From Bacteroidales bacterium UBA1197 (GTDB taxonomy: Bacteria > Bacteroidota > Bacteroidia > Bacteroidales > UBA932): a stretch of DNA of 12,270 bases. The translations under genes were made by a program, and so were the position numbers. Shown here in pieces: positions 1-6,631 of the stretch. The stretch lies in assembly GCA_002309995.1 (NCBI GenBank), contig DBYB01000040.1:1-12270 (forward strand). The letters are read 5' to 3'. The notes under the pieces were generated by a model. That model worked only from the letters and a program-made list of their open reading frames with translations. It was not told the origin of the DNA and did not search any database. How positions within the stretch are numbered: the stretch's first letter is position 1; every line of letters begins with the position of its first letter.

Positions 1-1265
1 TTGCACTCGGTGGTGCCGGGCTTCACGATGGAGATCTCCTCCTTCACGGGGAGACTCTTGAAGGTAACGTCGTCAACGATGCCGATGGTGAAGTCGGCCT
101 TGGGTGCCTTGAGGGCCAGGTTGTCGTAAACGGCAACAATCTGGGCGGGAGTGGTGTCCTTGGAAGACAGACCATAGCGGCCGCCGATCACGAGGGGAGC
201 GTTCTCCTTACCCTGGAAGAGGGCCTTGACGTCGAGGAACAGCGGCTCTCCGAGAGCGCCGGGCTCCTTGGTACGGTCGAGAACGGCAATCTTCTTGACG
301 CTCTTCGGGAGCACCTTGAGGAAGTACTTCTCTGCGAAAGGACGATAGAGGTGGACGGTGATGAGACCGCACTTCTGGCCCTTGGCGGCGAGGTGGTCGA
401 TGGTCTCGCGGATGGTCTCGGTGACTGAGCCCATAGCCACGATGATGTTCTCTGCATCGGCGGCGCCGTAGTACTCGAAGGGCCTGTAGCAGCGGCCGGT
501 AAGCTCGCTGATCTCACCCATATAGCGGGCTACGATGTCGGGAACGGCCTCGTAAACCTGGTTGCGGGACTCAACTGCCTGGAAGTAAACGTCGCCGTTC
601 TGGGCGGTGCCTCGGGTGACGGGGGCGTCGGGGTTGAGTGCGCGGGCGCGAAAGTTCTCAAGAGCCTTCTCGCTGACCATCTCCTTGAGGGCTGCCTCGT
701 CGAGGGCCTCGATCTTCTGGATCTCGTGGGAGGTGCGGAAGCCGTCGAAGAAATGCAGGAAGGGGATGCTGGACTTGATGGTGGACAGATGTGCCACTGC
801 TGCCAGGTCCTGGGCCTCCTGCACGCTGCCGGATGCGAGCATAGCGAATCCGGTCTGGCGGCAAGCCATCACGTCCTGATGGTCTCCGAAGATGGAGAGG
901 GCGTGCGACGCGAGTGCGCGGGCCGATACGTGGAAGACGGCCGGAAGCATTTCGCCGGCAATCTTGTACATGTTGGGAATCATAAGCAGAAGTCCCTGGG
1001 AGGCGGTGAAGGTGCTGGTGAGAGCGCCCGCCTGGAGGGAACCGTGCACGGCACCCGCCGCACCGGCTTCACTCTGCATTTCGGTGACCTTGACGGTCTC
1101 GCCCCAGAGGTTCTTCTTGCCCTGGGCTGCCCATTCGTCGATGTTCTCCGCCATTGTGGAGGAGGGGGTGATAGGGTAGATGGCGGCGTGCTCGCTGAAC
1201 AGATAAGCGATGTTGCTGGCTGCCTGGTTACCGTCACAGGTGATGAATTTTTTTTCTTTTGCCAT
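1..1265 (-). CDS. nifJ: Pyruvate:ferredoxin (flavodoxin) oxidoreductase, N-terminal part, cut by the window edge
   Basis: Oxidises pyruvate with CoA to acetyl-CoA and CO2, passing electrons to ferredoxin or flavodoxin in the cytoplasm. About 421 of the roughly 1,180 residues usual for the single-chain enzyme are present. I translated the minus strand from the ATG at 1265; it begins MAKEKKFITCDGNQAAS and stays open to position 1. It covers domain I (pyruvate/TPP-facing) and most of the following transketolase-C-like domain. Thr33 (in YPITPSST), Glu66 (in EMQSEAGAAGA) and Arg116 (in HVSARALASHA) each lie two residues after the Desulfovibrio africanus catalytic residues Thr31, Glu64 and Arg114. 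The CoA, ferredoxin-like and TPP domains with the Fe-S cysteines are outside the window. The start lies 13 nt after the fabD stop, so the two are probably co-transcribed; no clear Shine-Dalgarno is visible. The family assignment is very secure. Confidence 0.96.
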   Translation of the reverse strand, partial: MAKEKKFITCDGNQAASNIAYLFSEHAAIYPITPSSTMAENIDEWAAQGKKNLWGETVKVTEMQSEAGAAGAVHGSLQAGALTSTFTASQGLLLMIPNMYKIAGEMLPAVFHVSARALASHALSIFGDHQDVMACRQTGFAMLASGSVQEAQDLAAVAHLSTIKSSIPFLHFFDGFRTSHEIQKIEALDEAALKEMVSEKALENFRARALNPDAPVTRGTAQNGDVYFQAVESRNQVYEAVPDIVARYMGEISELTGRCYRPFEYYGAADAENIIVAMGSVTETIRETIDHLAAKGQKCGLITVHLYRPFAEKYFLKVLPKSVKKIAVLDRTKEPGALGEPLFLDVKALFQGKENAPLVIGGRYGLSSKDTTPAQIVAVYDNLALKAPKADFTIGIVDDVTFKSLPVKEEISIVKPGTTEC

Positions 1266-1278
1266 ATCTTGATAGTGG

Positions 1279-2166
1279 TTATTGGATTCCTTGTATGATG
1301 ATGTCTTCGCGTCCGGCGGCTATGCGCTTCACGAGGCCCTGCAGTACGCTGCCCGGGCCGATTTCGGTGAACTCGGTGGCTCCGTCGGCCAGCATTGCCT
1401 TGACGCTCTGAGTCCAGCGCACGGGAGAGGTGAGTTGCAGAAGGAGGTTCTGCCTTATGACGGCGGGATCGGTCTCCGGCCTTGCGCTGACGTTCTGGTA
1501 AATGGGACAGACGGGAGCGCGGAATTCAGTTGCTGATATCGCCTCGGCGAGCTCGGCGCGGGCCGGCTCCATAAGGGGGGAGTGGAAAGCCCCGCCAACG
1601 GGGAGGGGGAGCGCCCGCTTGGCCCCGGCGGCCTTCATCGCGGCGCAGGCCTCGAGAACGGCCTCTTTCTCGCCGGAGATGACTATCTGGCCGTCGCTGT
1701 TGTAATTGGCGGGCACCACAGTGCCGGGGGTATCGCTGCAGACCTTTTCCACGGCGGCTTCGTCGAGGGCGATGACTGCGGCCATTGAACCGGGGACCTG
1801 CTCGCAGCAGCGCTGCATAGCGGAGGCACGGGCGGCGACTATGCGCAGGGCGTCCTCAAAAGAAACGGCACCGGCGGCCACCAGGGCGCTGAATTCGCCC
1901 AAGGAGTGCCCGCCGGTCATATCCGGAGTAGGAAGGCTGCTGCATCCGGCCAGGACGACCGAATGCAGGAAAATGGCCGGTTGCGTAACACGCGTGGCCT
2001 TGAGCTCCTCGTCGGAACCTTCGAACATTATGTCCGTTATGCGGAAGCCCAGGATTTCGTTGGCGGCTTCCATCATTTCGCGGGCTTTGGCGCTGCCTTG
2101 ATACAGCTCTTTGCCCATACCGGAAAATTGGGAGCCCTGTCCCGGGAAAATAAAAGCGCTTTTCAT
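1279..2166 (-). CDS. fabD: Malonyl-CoA:ACP transacylase
   Basis: Transfers the malonyl group from CoA to acyl carrier protein, supplying the extender unit for type II fatty-acid synthesis in the cytoplasm. The 295 residues match the usual family length (about 290-315). Visible signatures are FPGQGSQ at residues 7-13, the nucleophile elbow GHSLG with Ser88, Arg113 in AARASAMQ (the arginine that binds the malonyl carboxylate) and His195 in GAFHSPLM, the catalytic partner of the serine. The ATG at 2166 gives the canonical start MKSAFIFPGQG and lies only 6 nt after a TAnnTTTG promoter box, so the transcript should have almost no leader. nifJ follows after 13 nt. The pairing of a malonyl-transfer enzyme with an acetyl-CoA-producing enzyme is metabolically plausible, but any functional coupling is inference. 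Confidence 0.97.
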   Translation of the reverse strand: MKSAFIFPGQGSQFSGMGKELYQGSAKAREMMEAANEILGFRITDIMFEGSDEELKATRVTQPAIFLHSVVLAGCSSLPTPDMTGGHSLGEFSALVAAGAVSFEDALRIVAARASAMQRCCEQVPGSMAAVIALDEAAVEKVCSDTPGTVVPANYNSDGQIVISGEKEAVLEACAAMKAAGAKRALPLPVGGAFHSPLMEPARAELAEAISATEFRAPVCPIYQNVSARPETDPAVIRQNLLLQLTSPVRWTQSVKAMLADGATEFTEIGPGSVLQGLVKRIAAGREDIIIQGIQ

Positions 2167-2172
2167 CAGCTA

Positions 2173-2203
2173 CAAATTTAGATAATTTTTATTACTTTTG
2201 CAA
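2173..2203 (-). promoter_or_regulatory. fabD-nifJ promoter (Bacteroidetes type)
   Basis: Read on the minus strand, TAAATTTG at 2180-2173 matches the Bacteroidetes -7 box TAnnTTTG exactly. A TTG at 2203-2201 stands 20 nt upstream, in the position expected for the -33 element. The box ends 6 nt before the fabD ATG. The -33 TTG abuts the tRNA-Arg -7 box on the other strand: TTGCAA at 2198-2203 is a palindrome shared by both promoters. Confidence 0.7.
2193..2200 (+). promoter_or_regulatory. tRNA-Arg promoter, -7 box
   Basis: TACTTTTG matches TAnnTTTG and lies 13 nt upstream of the mature tRNA-Arg 5' end. No good -33 TTTG is visible at the expected distance, where the fabD -7 box sits instead. 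Confidence 0.6.
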
Positions 2204-2213
2204 TCCCAATTGC

Positions 2214-2285
2214 GCCCCTGTAGTTTAATGGATAGAATTTCGGATTCCGGTTCCGACGATAGGCGTTCGATTCGCCTCGGGGGTA
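2214..2285 (+). tRNA. tRNA-Arg, anticodon CCG
   Basis: It folds as a complete 72-nt cloverleaf. The acceptor stem pairs GCCCCTG with CGGGGGT, giving a G1-U72 wobble at the top. The D stem is GTTT/GAAT, the anticodon stem TCGGA/TCCGA with loop TTCCGGT, and the T stem AGGCG/CGCCT with loop TTCGATT. The anticodon CCG reads CGG. The discriminator is A73, CCA is not encoded, and the variable loop is 4 nt. It is transcribed divergently from fabD and followed directly by a terminator hairpin. Confidence 0.95.
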
Positions 2286-2286
2286 C

Positions 2287-2318
2287 AAAAAAAAGACAGC
2301 TCAGCGCTGTCTTTTTTG
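2287..2318. terminator. Bidirectional intrinsic terminator between tRNA-Arg and the M16 peptidase gene
   Basis: GACAGC (2295-2300) pairs with GCTGTC (2306-2311) around a 5-nt loop. The stem is preceded by a run of eight A and followed by a run of six T, so it works as a stem plus U-tract on either strand. It serves tRNA-Arg on the plus strand and the M16 gene on the minus strand. Confidence 0.85.
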
Positions 2319-2325
2319 GTTTTTT

Positions 2326-2352
2326 AGATTCTTCACTTCGTTCAGAATGACA
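2326..2352 (+). repeat. Palindromic repeat, copy A
   Basis: A 27-nt unit starting AGATTCTTCACTTCG and ending AGAATGACA. It is inverted relative to the copy at 2396-2422, with 24 of 27 positions identical. Each unit can fold on itself through a 5-bp stem, here ATTCT/AGAAT. As I recall, this type of sequence is dispersed in many Bacteroidetes genomes and gives spurious peptides of the HSERSEES kind in translations; that identification is from memory. Confidence 0.75.
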
Positions 2353-2371
2353 ACTGAATATCTTCGTTGCC

Positions 2372-2387
2372 ATCTGTCATCCTGAAC
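2372..2387 (-). repeat. Palindromic repeat, truncated copy B
   Basis: ATCTGTCATCCTGAAC on the plus strand is identical to 2393-2408, the first half of copy C, in the same orientation. The second half is absent and replaced by TAACT, so this is a partial unit or the product of slippage or partial duplication. Confidence 0.7.
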
Positions 2388-2392
2388 TAACT

Positions 2393-2424
2393 ATCTGTCA
2401 TCCTGAACGCAGTGAAGGATCTCT
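2393..2424 (-). repeat. Palindromic repeat, copy C
   Basis: The 27-nt core is at 2396-2422, inverted relative to copy A. Its own stem is ATCCT/AGGAT. The flank reaches into the stop codon of the M16 peptidase gene (2423-2425). Copies C and A together could form a long hairpin in the 3' untranslated region of the M16 mRNA, just ahead of its terminator. Confidence 0.75.
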
Positions 2425-5305
2425 AATATCCGAAGATATCCTCCACGGGAACGGTCTTCACGGGACCGAGGGTCTTGAGGTACTTGACGTCGAGGTCCTT
2501 GATGTCGCCGAGGATCGCGTAGTTGTAAGTGCGTCCCTTGACCCACTGCTCCTGGATGGCCTTCACGTCTTCGAGAGTGAGGTCGGGCAGGGCCTCGAAG
2601 ACCTTGCGGCTCAGAGGTTCGGAGATGCCGAGACGGCGGCAGTTGCGGTATGCGCGGAGCACGGCGATGCCGGTGGTGCGCTGGGTGCGCAGACGGCTGT
2701 CGAGGGCGTCCTTGGCAACTGCAAATGCGGCCTCGGATTCGGGCATATTGTTGATGATGTCGTCGAAGGCCTCGATCGCAATCTTCATCTTGTCGTTCTG
2801 GGTGGCGATGAAGGCGGTGAAGGAGAAGGTGCCGTCGGCCGTTGCGGGAGCGCTGAGGCGGGCGGAGGCGCTGTAGGCAAGGCCTCTGGCCTCACGCATC
2901 TCCTGGAACACGATGGCGTTCATACCGCCGCCGAAGTACTCGTTGAACATTGTCCTGCCGGGCTCGCTCTCAGCGTCGAAACCTTCGCCGCGGTTGGAGT
3001 ACTGCTGGTAGTAAAGCTGCTTGGCGTCGTACTGCACGAGGAATACCTCGGGCTTGGGAGTCTGGCGCATCACGGGATAGCGCTCGGGAAGCTGTACGTA
3101 GCTGCCCTCGAAAGGAACGGCTGCCTTGACCTCTTCCTCGCTCATAGGACCATAGTAGAGGACCTCGCAACCGTTTGCAATCACGTCCTTGACCTTCGCA
3201 AGAAGCTCGTCGGAAGTGAGGCTGATGAGGGCGGCGTTGTCGAGGCGGGTCTTCTTGATGAACTCAGGACCGTATGCCACATAGCTGGAGAGGGCGGAGA
3301 AGCAGGCGCGCTGGTTGCGCTTGCTGTCGGAACGGCTCTTCAGCTCGTCTGCCATCAGGTTGGTGAGGATGGCGTCGTCGCCCACTGCGTTGGCGGCGAG
3401 GTTACGCACGATTGCAAGGGCCTCGGCCATATTCTCGCTGAGGCCGCTGATGCTGACGGTAGTCTGGTTGGCGCCGGAGCGTGCGCTGAACGAGCAGGCC
3501 AGGCCGTACATCTTGGCGGCAATCTCCTCTGCGCTCATATCGGCTGTGCCAAGGTAGGACAGGTAGTTGAATGCAAGGCCGAGTGCAGGGTCGTTCTCGG
3601 TGCCGGTGTTGTACACGAAGTCGAGCTGGAACACGTCGTTGATATCGTTCTTCTTGTAGAGAACGTCAACGCCCTCTGCAAGGCTGAACTGCGACATATC
3701 CGTGCTGAAATCCACGAAGACCGGCTCGATGGGCTTGACGCTGGTGTTCTTGATTTCCTGCAGGAACTCGCTCTGTGCGTTACGGTTGGTTACGATAGGG
3801 GTAATCTTCGGAGCGGAGATCTTCTGCACGGTGGTGTCTTCGCCCTGACGCTTGTACACTACTGCGTAGTTGTTGTCCTTGAGGAATTCGTTGGCCCAGG
3901 CCACGATGTCGTCCTTGGTGACGGCCTCGTAGCGCTTGATCTCGGCGGCAGCGTCCTTCCAGGAAACGCCGTTGATGAAAGCGTTCACGTAAGCCATTGC
4001 GCGGGAGCTGTTCCTCTCCAGCTGACGCATCTTGGACAGCTTTATGTTGTTGATGGTAGCGCTGATGAGCGACTCGTCGAAGTCGCCGGCGGCGAGCTTC
4101 GCAACCTCATCGAGAGCAAGGCAGCGCAGGTCGTCAAGGCTCTGGCCCTGCTTGGGACGGGCGAGGAGGATGAACTGGCCGTAGTCGGGCTGGATGCTGG
4201 CACCTCCGTACATTGAGAGAGCCTTCTGCTGCTGGATGATGTCGAGGTCGACAAGACCGGCCTGGCCGTTGTAGAGGATGGAGCCGGCGATTTCGGCGAT
4301 GGCGGTGTTCTTGAGGTCGGCGGCACCGGGGAGCCTCCAGGCGAGGGCGACGTTTTCGGCTTCGAGGCCGTAAACTTCCTTGACGATGGGCTCGGTGATG
4401 GGCTCCTCAGGCTCGAATTCAAGCGCAGGGATGTGCGGATTGGGTTTCCAGTCGCCGAAGTACTTCTCGAGCGAGGCTACCATCTCGTCCGGGTCGAAGT
4501 CGCCGGAAACGCAGACAGCTATGTTGTTGGGCACATAGTAGGTGTCGTGGTACTTCTTTACGTTGGTGATGGAAGGATTCTTGAGGTGCTCCTGGCTGCC
4601 CAGGGTGGTCTGCTTGCCGTAAGGGTGATTGGGGAAGAGAGCCTGGTCTATGGTCTCCCAGACCTTGCGGGAATCCTGGGTGAGGGACATATTCTTCTCT
4701 TCGTAGATGGTCTCAAGCTCGGTGTGGAAACCGCGGATGACGCCGTTGCGGAAGCGGTCGGCCTGAATCTTGGCCCAGTTGTCGATCTGGTTGGAAGGGA
4801 TGTCTTCCACATACACGGTCTCGTCGCTGCTGGTGAAGGCGTTGGTGCCGTCGGCTCCGATCATCGACATAAGCTTGTCGTATTCGTTGGGGATGGCGAG
4901 CTTGGAAGCCTCGTAGCTGATGGAGTCAATCTTATGGTAGATGGCCTTGCGCTCGGCCTCGCCGGTGGTCTTGCGATAGACCTCGAACAACTGTTCGATC
5001 TCGTCCAGCATAGGCTTCTCTGCCTCGTAATCCATAGTGCCGAAGTGCTCGGTGCCCTTGAACATAAGGTGCTCGAAATAGTGGGCGAGACCTGTAGTCT
5101 CCGACGGGTCGTTCTTGCTGCCGACCTTTACTGCGATGTAGGTCTGGATGCGGGGCTCTTCCTTGTTGACGGACATGAATACCTTCATTCCGTTCTTCAT
5201 TGTGTAGATCTTTGTTTCAAGCGGGTCGTTGGGTACGGTCTCGTACTTGCTGCAGGCGCTGAAAAAAAGAATTGCCGCGAGAGCGGCGAAAAGAATTTTT
5301 CTCAT
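2423..5305 (-). CDS. M16 (pitrilysin/insulinase family) zinc metallopeptidase, lipoprotein, two M16 units fused
   Basis: A 960-residue cell-envelope peptidase. The N-terminus MRKILFAALAAILFFSAC is a lipoprotein signal with Cys18, so it should be anchored in a membrane facing the periplasm or the outside. The first M16 unit has the inverted zinc motif H75-Y-F-E78-H79 and a downstream glutamate in ELETIYEEKN (Glu203 most likely) as third ligand. The spacing from the HxxEH motif to this glutamate is about 124 residues instead of roughly 75, because of a charged helical insert around residues 95-150, typical of a Bacteroidetes subfamily. The second half (from about residue 540) is another M16 repeat with no HxxEH, where AFNYLSYLGT stands in its place. 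It keeps the REARGLAY motif (804-811) of inactive partner domains. One chain thus supplies both halves of the clamshell. Substrate is unknown. It ends in a bidirectional terminator. Confidence 0.93.
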   Translation of the reverse strand: MRKILFAALAAILFFSACSKYETVPNDPLETKIYTMKNGMKVFMSVNKEEPRIQTYIAVKVGSKNDPSETTGLAHYFEHLMFKGTEHFGTMDYEAEKPMLDEIEQLFEVYRKTTGEAERKAIYHKIDSISYEASKLAIPNEYDKLMSMIGADGTNAFTSSDETVYVEDIPSNQIDNWAKIQADRFRNGVIRGFHTELETIYEEKNMSLTQDSRKVWETIDQALFPNHPYGKQTTLGSQEHLKNPSITNVKKYHDTYYVPNNIAVCVSGDFDPDEMVASLEKYFGDWKPNPHIPALEFEPEEPITEPIVKEVYGLEAENVALAWRLPGAADLKNTAIAEIAGSILYNGQAGLVDLDIIQQQKALSMYGGASIQPDYGQFILLARPKQGQSLDDLRCLALDEVAKLAAGDFDESLISATINNIKLSKMRQLERNSSRAMAYVNAFINGVSWKDAAAEIKRYEAVTKDDIVAWANEFLKDNNYAVVYKRQGEDTTVQKISAPKITPIVTNRNAQSEFLQEIKNTSVKPIEPVFVDFSTDMSQFSLAEGVDVLYKKNDINDVFQLDFVYNTGTENDPALGLAFNYLSYLGTADMSAEEIAAKMYGLACSFSARSGANQTTVSISGLSENMAEALAIVRNLAANAVGDDAILTNLMADELKSRSDSKRNQRACFSALSSYVAYGPEFIKKTRLDNAALISLTSDELLAKVKDVIANGCEVLYYGPMSEEEVKAAVPFEGSYVQLPERYPVMRQTPKPEVFLVQYDAKQLYYQQYSNRGEGFDAESEPGRTMFNEYFGGGMNAIVFQEMREARGLAYSASARLSAPATADGTFSFTAFIATQNDKMKIAIEAFDDIINNMPESEAAFAVAKDALDSRLRTQRTTGIAVLRAYRNCRRLGISEPLSRKVFEALPDLTLEDVKAIQEQWVKGRTYNYAILGDIKDLDVKYLKTLGPVKTVPVEDIFGY

Positions 5306-5326
5306 AACTCTTGGCGTTTATTTTCC

Positions 5327-5334
5327 GAAAGTTA
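5327..5334 (-). promoter_or_regulatory. Possible M16 gene promoter, -7 box
   Basis: On the minus strand TAACTTTC differs from TAnnTTTG only in the last base and lies 21 nt upstream of the M16 ATG in an AT-rich gap. No convincing -33 element is visible. It is a weak call; the 144-bp gap from 5306 to 5449 offers nothing better. Confidence 0.3.
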
Positions 5335-5411
5335 TAAAAAAATTTGCAGAGATAAAAAAAATATATATCTTAGTGGCGAAGTTTTTCATAGTTTAAGTTT
5401 AGGTTAAGTAG

Positions 5412-5450
5412 CAGGGAGTTCGCAGTGATGCAAACTCCCTGTGAATTTTT
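5412..5450 (+). terminator. Strong hairpin downstream of the DUF4493 gene, T-run on the plus side
   Basis: CAGGGAGTT (5412-5420) pairs with AACTCCCTG (5433-5441). Inside it, after one C-A mismatch, GCA/TGC closes a GTGA loop, which is a GNRA tetraloop on the plus strand. The T-run at 5446-5451 lies on the plus side, so as an intrinsic terminator it points rightward, although the gene ending here is on the minus strand and has no U-run after the hairpin. It may serve as a 3'-end-stabilising hairpin for the minus transcript or block antisense transcription. Confidence 0.5.
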
Positions 5451-6514
5451 TATCTGAACTCGTATTCGGAAACGTTCTGCAGGCCGGGTATGCCGTAGTA
5501 GGCTTCCACTATATCTCCTTTTAGGAATATTTGCTTCCCCTGGTGCTCCGGATGGTCCACCAGGTTCAGTTCGTCGCGTATGGCGCCCTTCGCGAGTTGT
5601 ATGGAAAGACAGAGAGACTTGTCGGCGCAGGAAGACTTGCCGGCTATTACTATATTTGTGCGGGACGAGAAGGGGGCGTCGAACGAGCAGCTCTTGCTGG
5701 AGAGGTCGCCGCCCACAATGTACCCGTACACCCAGACATCCTCCTCGCCGCAGTGCCGCTTGGCCTCGGTTACGCTCCACGCGTCCGAGGGTCCGGCGCC
5801 TCCTCCGTTGTTGTCTCCACCTATTATATATGTGTCGTCTATCCAGTTGCGGGTAGTATCCACCTGCACGGACACTCCGCCTCCGGTGCCGGAACGTGAG
5901 CCTGCGCCCAGGTTCAGCGTAAGTATCTGCTGGGGCTCGAGCAGGCGCGAGAAGAGCGATTGCTCTCCGGTATTGTCGGCCATAGTGAGGCTCACGGTGC
6001 CGGGCGGAAAGTAAGCGATGCGTTTTTCGGAATAAGAGTACATAAGCCTGCCGCTCGTGCATTTAAGATAAAGAACGGATGACGGATAGGCCTCCAGGAA
6101 GTCGGACGCAAGCCTGAGCCGCACGCCCGCGTTGAGCTGGCTGCAGTCGAGCGTGACTACTGTTGTCTTGCCCGATTTGACGGCCGCTACCTGGGTGTCT
6201 CCGTACTGGGGGCAGTCGAACGCGGGTGTGCTGAACTCGCAGGATTTGGCGCTGATGGTGTAGTTGCCTTCGTCCAGGGAGAACTTGTCCTTCATAGCGC
6301 CGTAGGTGCCCTCATATATTGAGAGTCCCTTTGCGTCCGTGATGCTGATGATGAAGCCGTTGGTGTCCGGCAGGGCGGAAGCCCTGGTGCCAGGAATTGT
6401 GGTTTGTGAGAAGCGGATCTGCAGGTCGCCTTTCCGCCCGAAGCCCTGCATGAAGTCGTCGCAGGAAGCCGCCAGCACAGCGGCGGCAAGAAGAGGAAGT
6501 AAGAACTTTTTCAT
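5450..6514 (-). CDS. DUF4493-DUF6359 two-domain surface lipoprotein
   Basis: A 354-residue lipoprotein with signal MKKFLLPLLAAAVLAASC and Cys18 as the lipidation site. Residues about 28-205 fit the DUF4493 pattern seen in Bacteroidetes lipoproteins: GDLQIRFS, a T-R pair, DTNGFIISITDAKG, LDEGNYTISAKS, and a Cys101-P-Q-Y-G segment. A glycine-rich linker follows (about 203-243, with GTGGG and NNGGGAG). Residues about 246-354 fit DUF6359: WSVTEAKRH, VWVYGYIVGG, TNIVIAG, LCLSIQLAKGAIRDELNL, and GIPGLQNVSEYEF, consistent with an OB-like fold. Related proteins are usually treated as exported or surface-displayed, and no reaction is known to me. It is preceded by the terminator of the five-gene operon, so it should have its own promoter. 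TATATTGC at 6547-6540 is a poor candidate -7 box. The domain names are from memory of sequence patterns. Confidence 0.82.
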   Translation of the reverse strand: MKKFLLPLLAAAVLAASCDDFMQGFGRKGDLQIRFSQTTIPGTRASALPDTNGFIISITDAKGLSIYEGTYGAMKDKFSLDEGNYTISAKSCEFSTPAFDCPQYGDTQVAAVKSGKTTVVTLDCSQLNAGVRLRLASDFLEAYPSSVLYLKCTSGRLMYSYSEKRIAYFPPGTVSLTMADNTGEQSLFSRLLEPQQILTLNLGAGSRSGTGGGVSVQVDTTRNWIDDTYIIGGDNNGGGAGPSDAWSVTEAKRHCGEEDVWVYGYIVGGDLSSKSCSFDAPFSSRTNIVIAGKSSCADKSLCLSIQLAKGAIRDELNLVDHPEHQGKQIFLKGDIVEAYYGIPGLQNVSEYEFR

Positions 6515-6561
6515 AGTTTGATGGTTTTTGATTCGGAGGGCAATATACGCAAAGCATCCGA

Positions 6562-6609
6562 AGGAAAAAAGAAAGAATCAGCAAAATGATTCTTTTGCTG
6601 ATTCCTTTC
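6562..6609 (-). terminator. Intrinsic terminator of the five-gene envelope operon
   Basis: On the minus strand GAATCAGCAAAA (6604-6593) pairs perfectly with TTTTGCTGATTC (6586-6575) around a 6-nt loop, followed by the tract TTTCTTTTTTCC. The stem can extend by four more pairs past a single bulge. It lies 28 nt beyond the stop of the last gene of the operon. Confidence 0.88.
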
Positions 6610-6631
6610 GAAAAATATGTTGGAAAAAAAC

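Noticed and set aside
726..1298. A 190-codon open frame on the plus strand.
   Set aside because: It is the antisense shadow of nifJ, whose catalytic residues read correctly on the minus strand.
2170..2373. A 67-codon open frame on the minus strand containing CHSERSEES.
   Set aside because: It runs through the palindromic repeat, the terminator and the tRNA-Arg gene. Peptides of this kind are translation artefacts of the repeat.
2326..2424. A minimal CRISPR array.
   Set aside because: The units are inverted relative to each other, one is only half present, spacing is irregular and no cas gene is nearby.
4433..5407. A 324-codon open frame on the plus strand.
   Set aside because: It lies antisense to the M16 peptidase, whose zinc motif and fold signatures are clear. 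The open frame follows from GC-rich codon use on the sense strand.
5370..6062. A 230-codon open frame on the minus strand, rich in Arg.
   Set aside because: It is a frame-shifted reading of the DUF4493-DUF6359 gene; the low-complexity basic composition is typical of a shadow.
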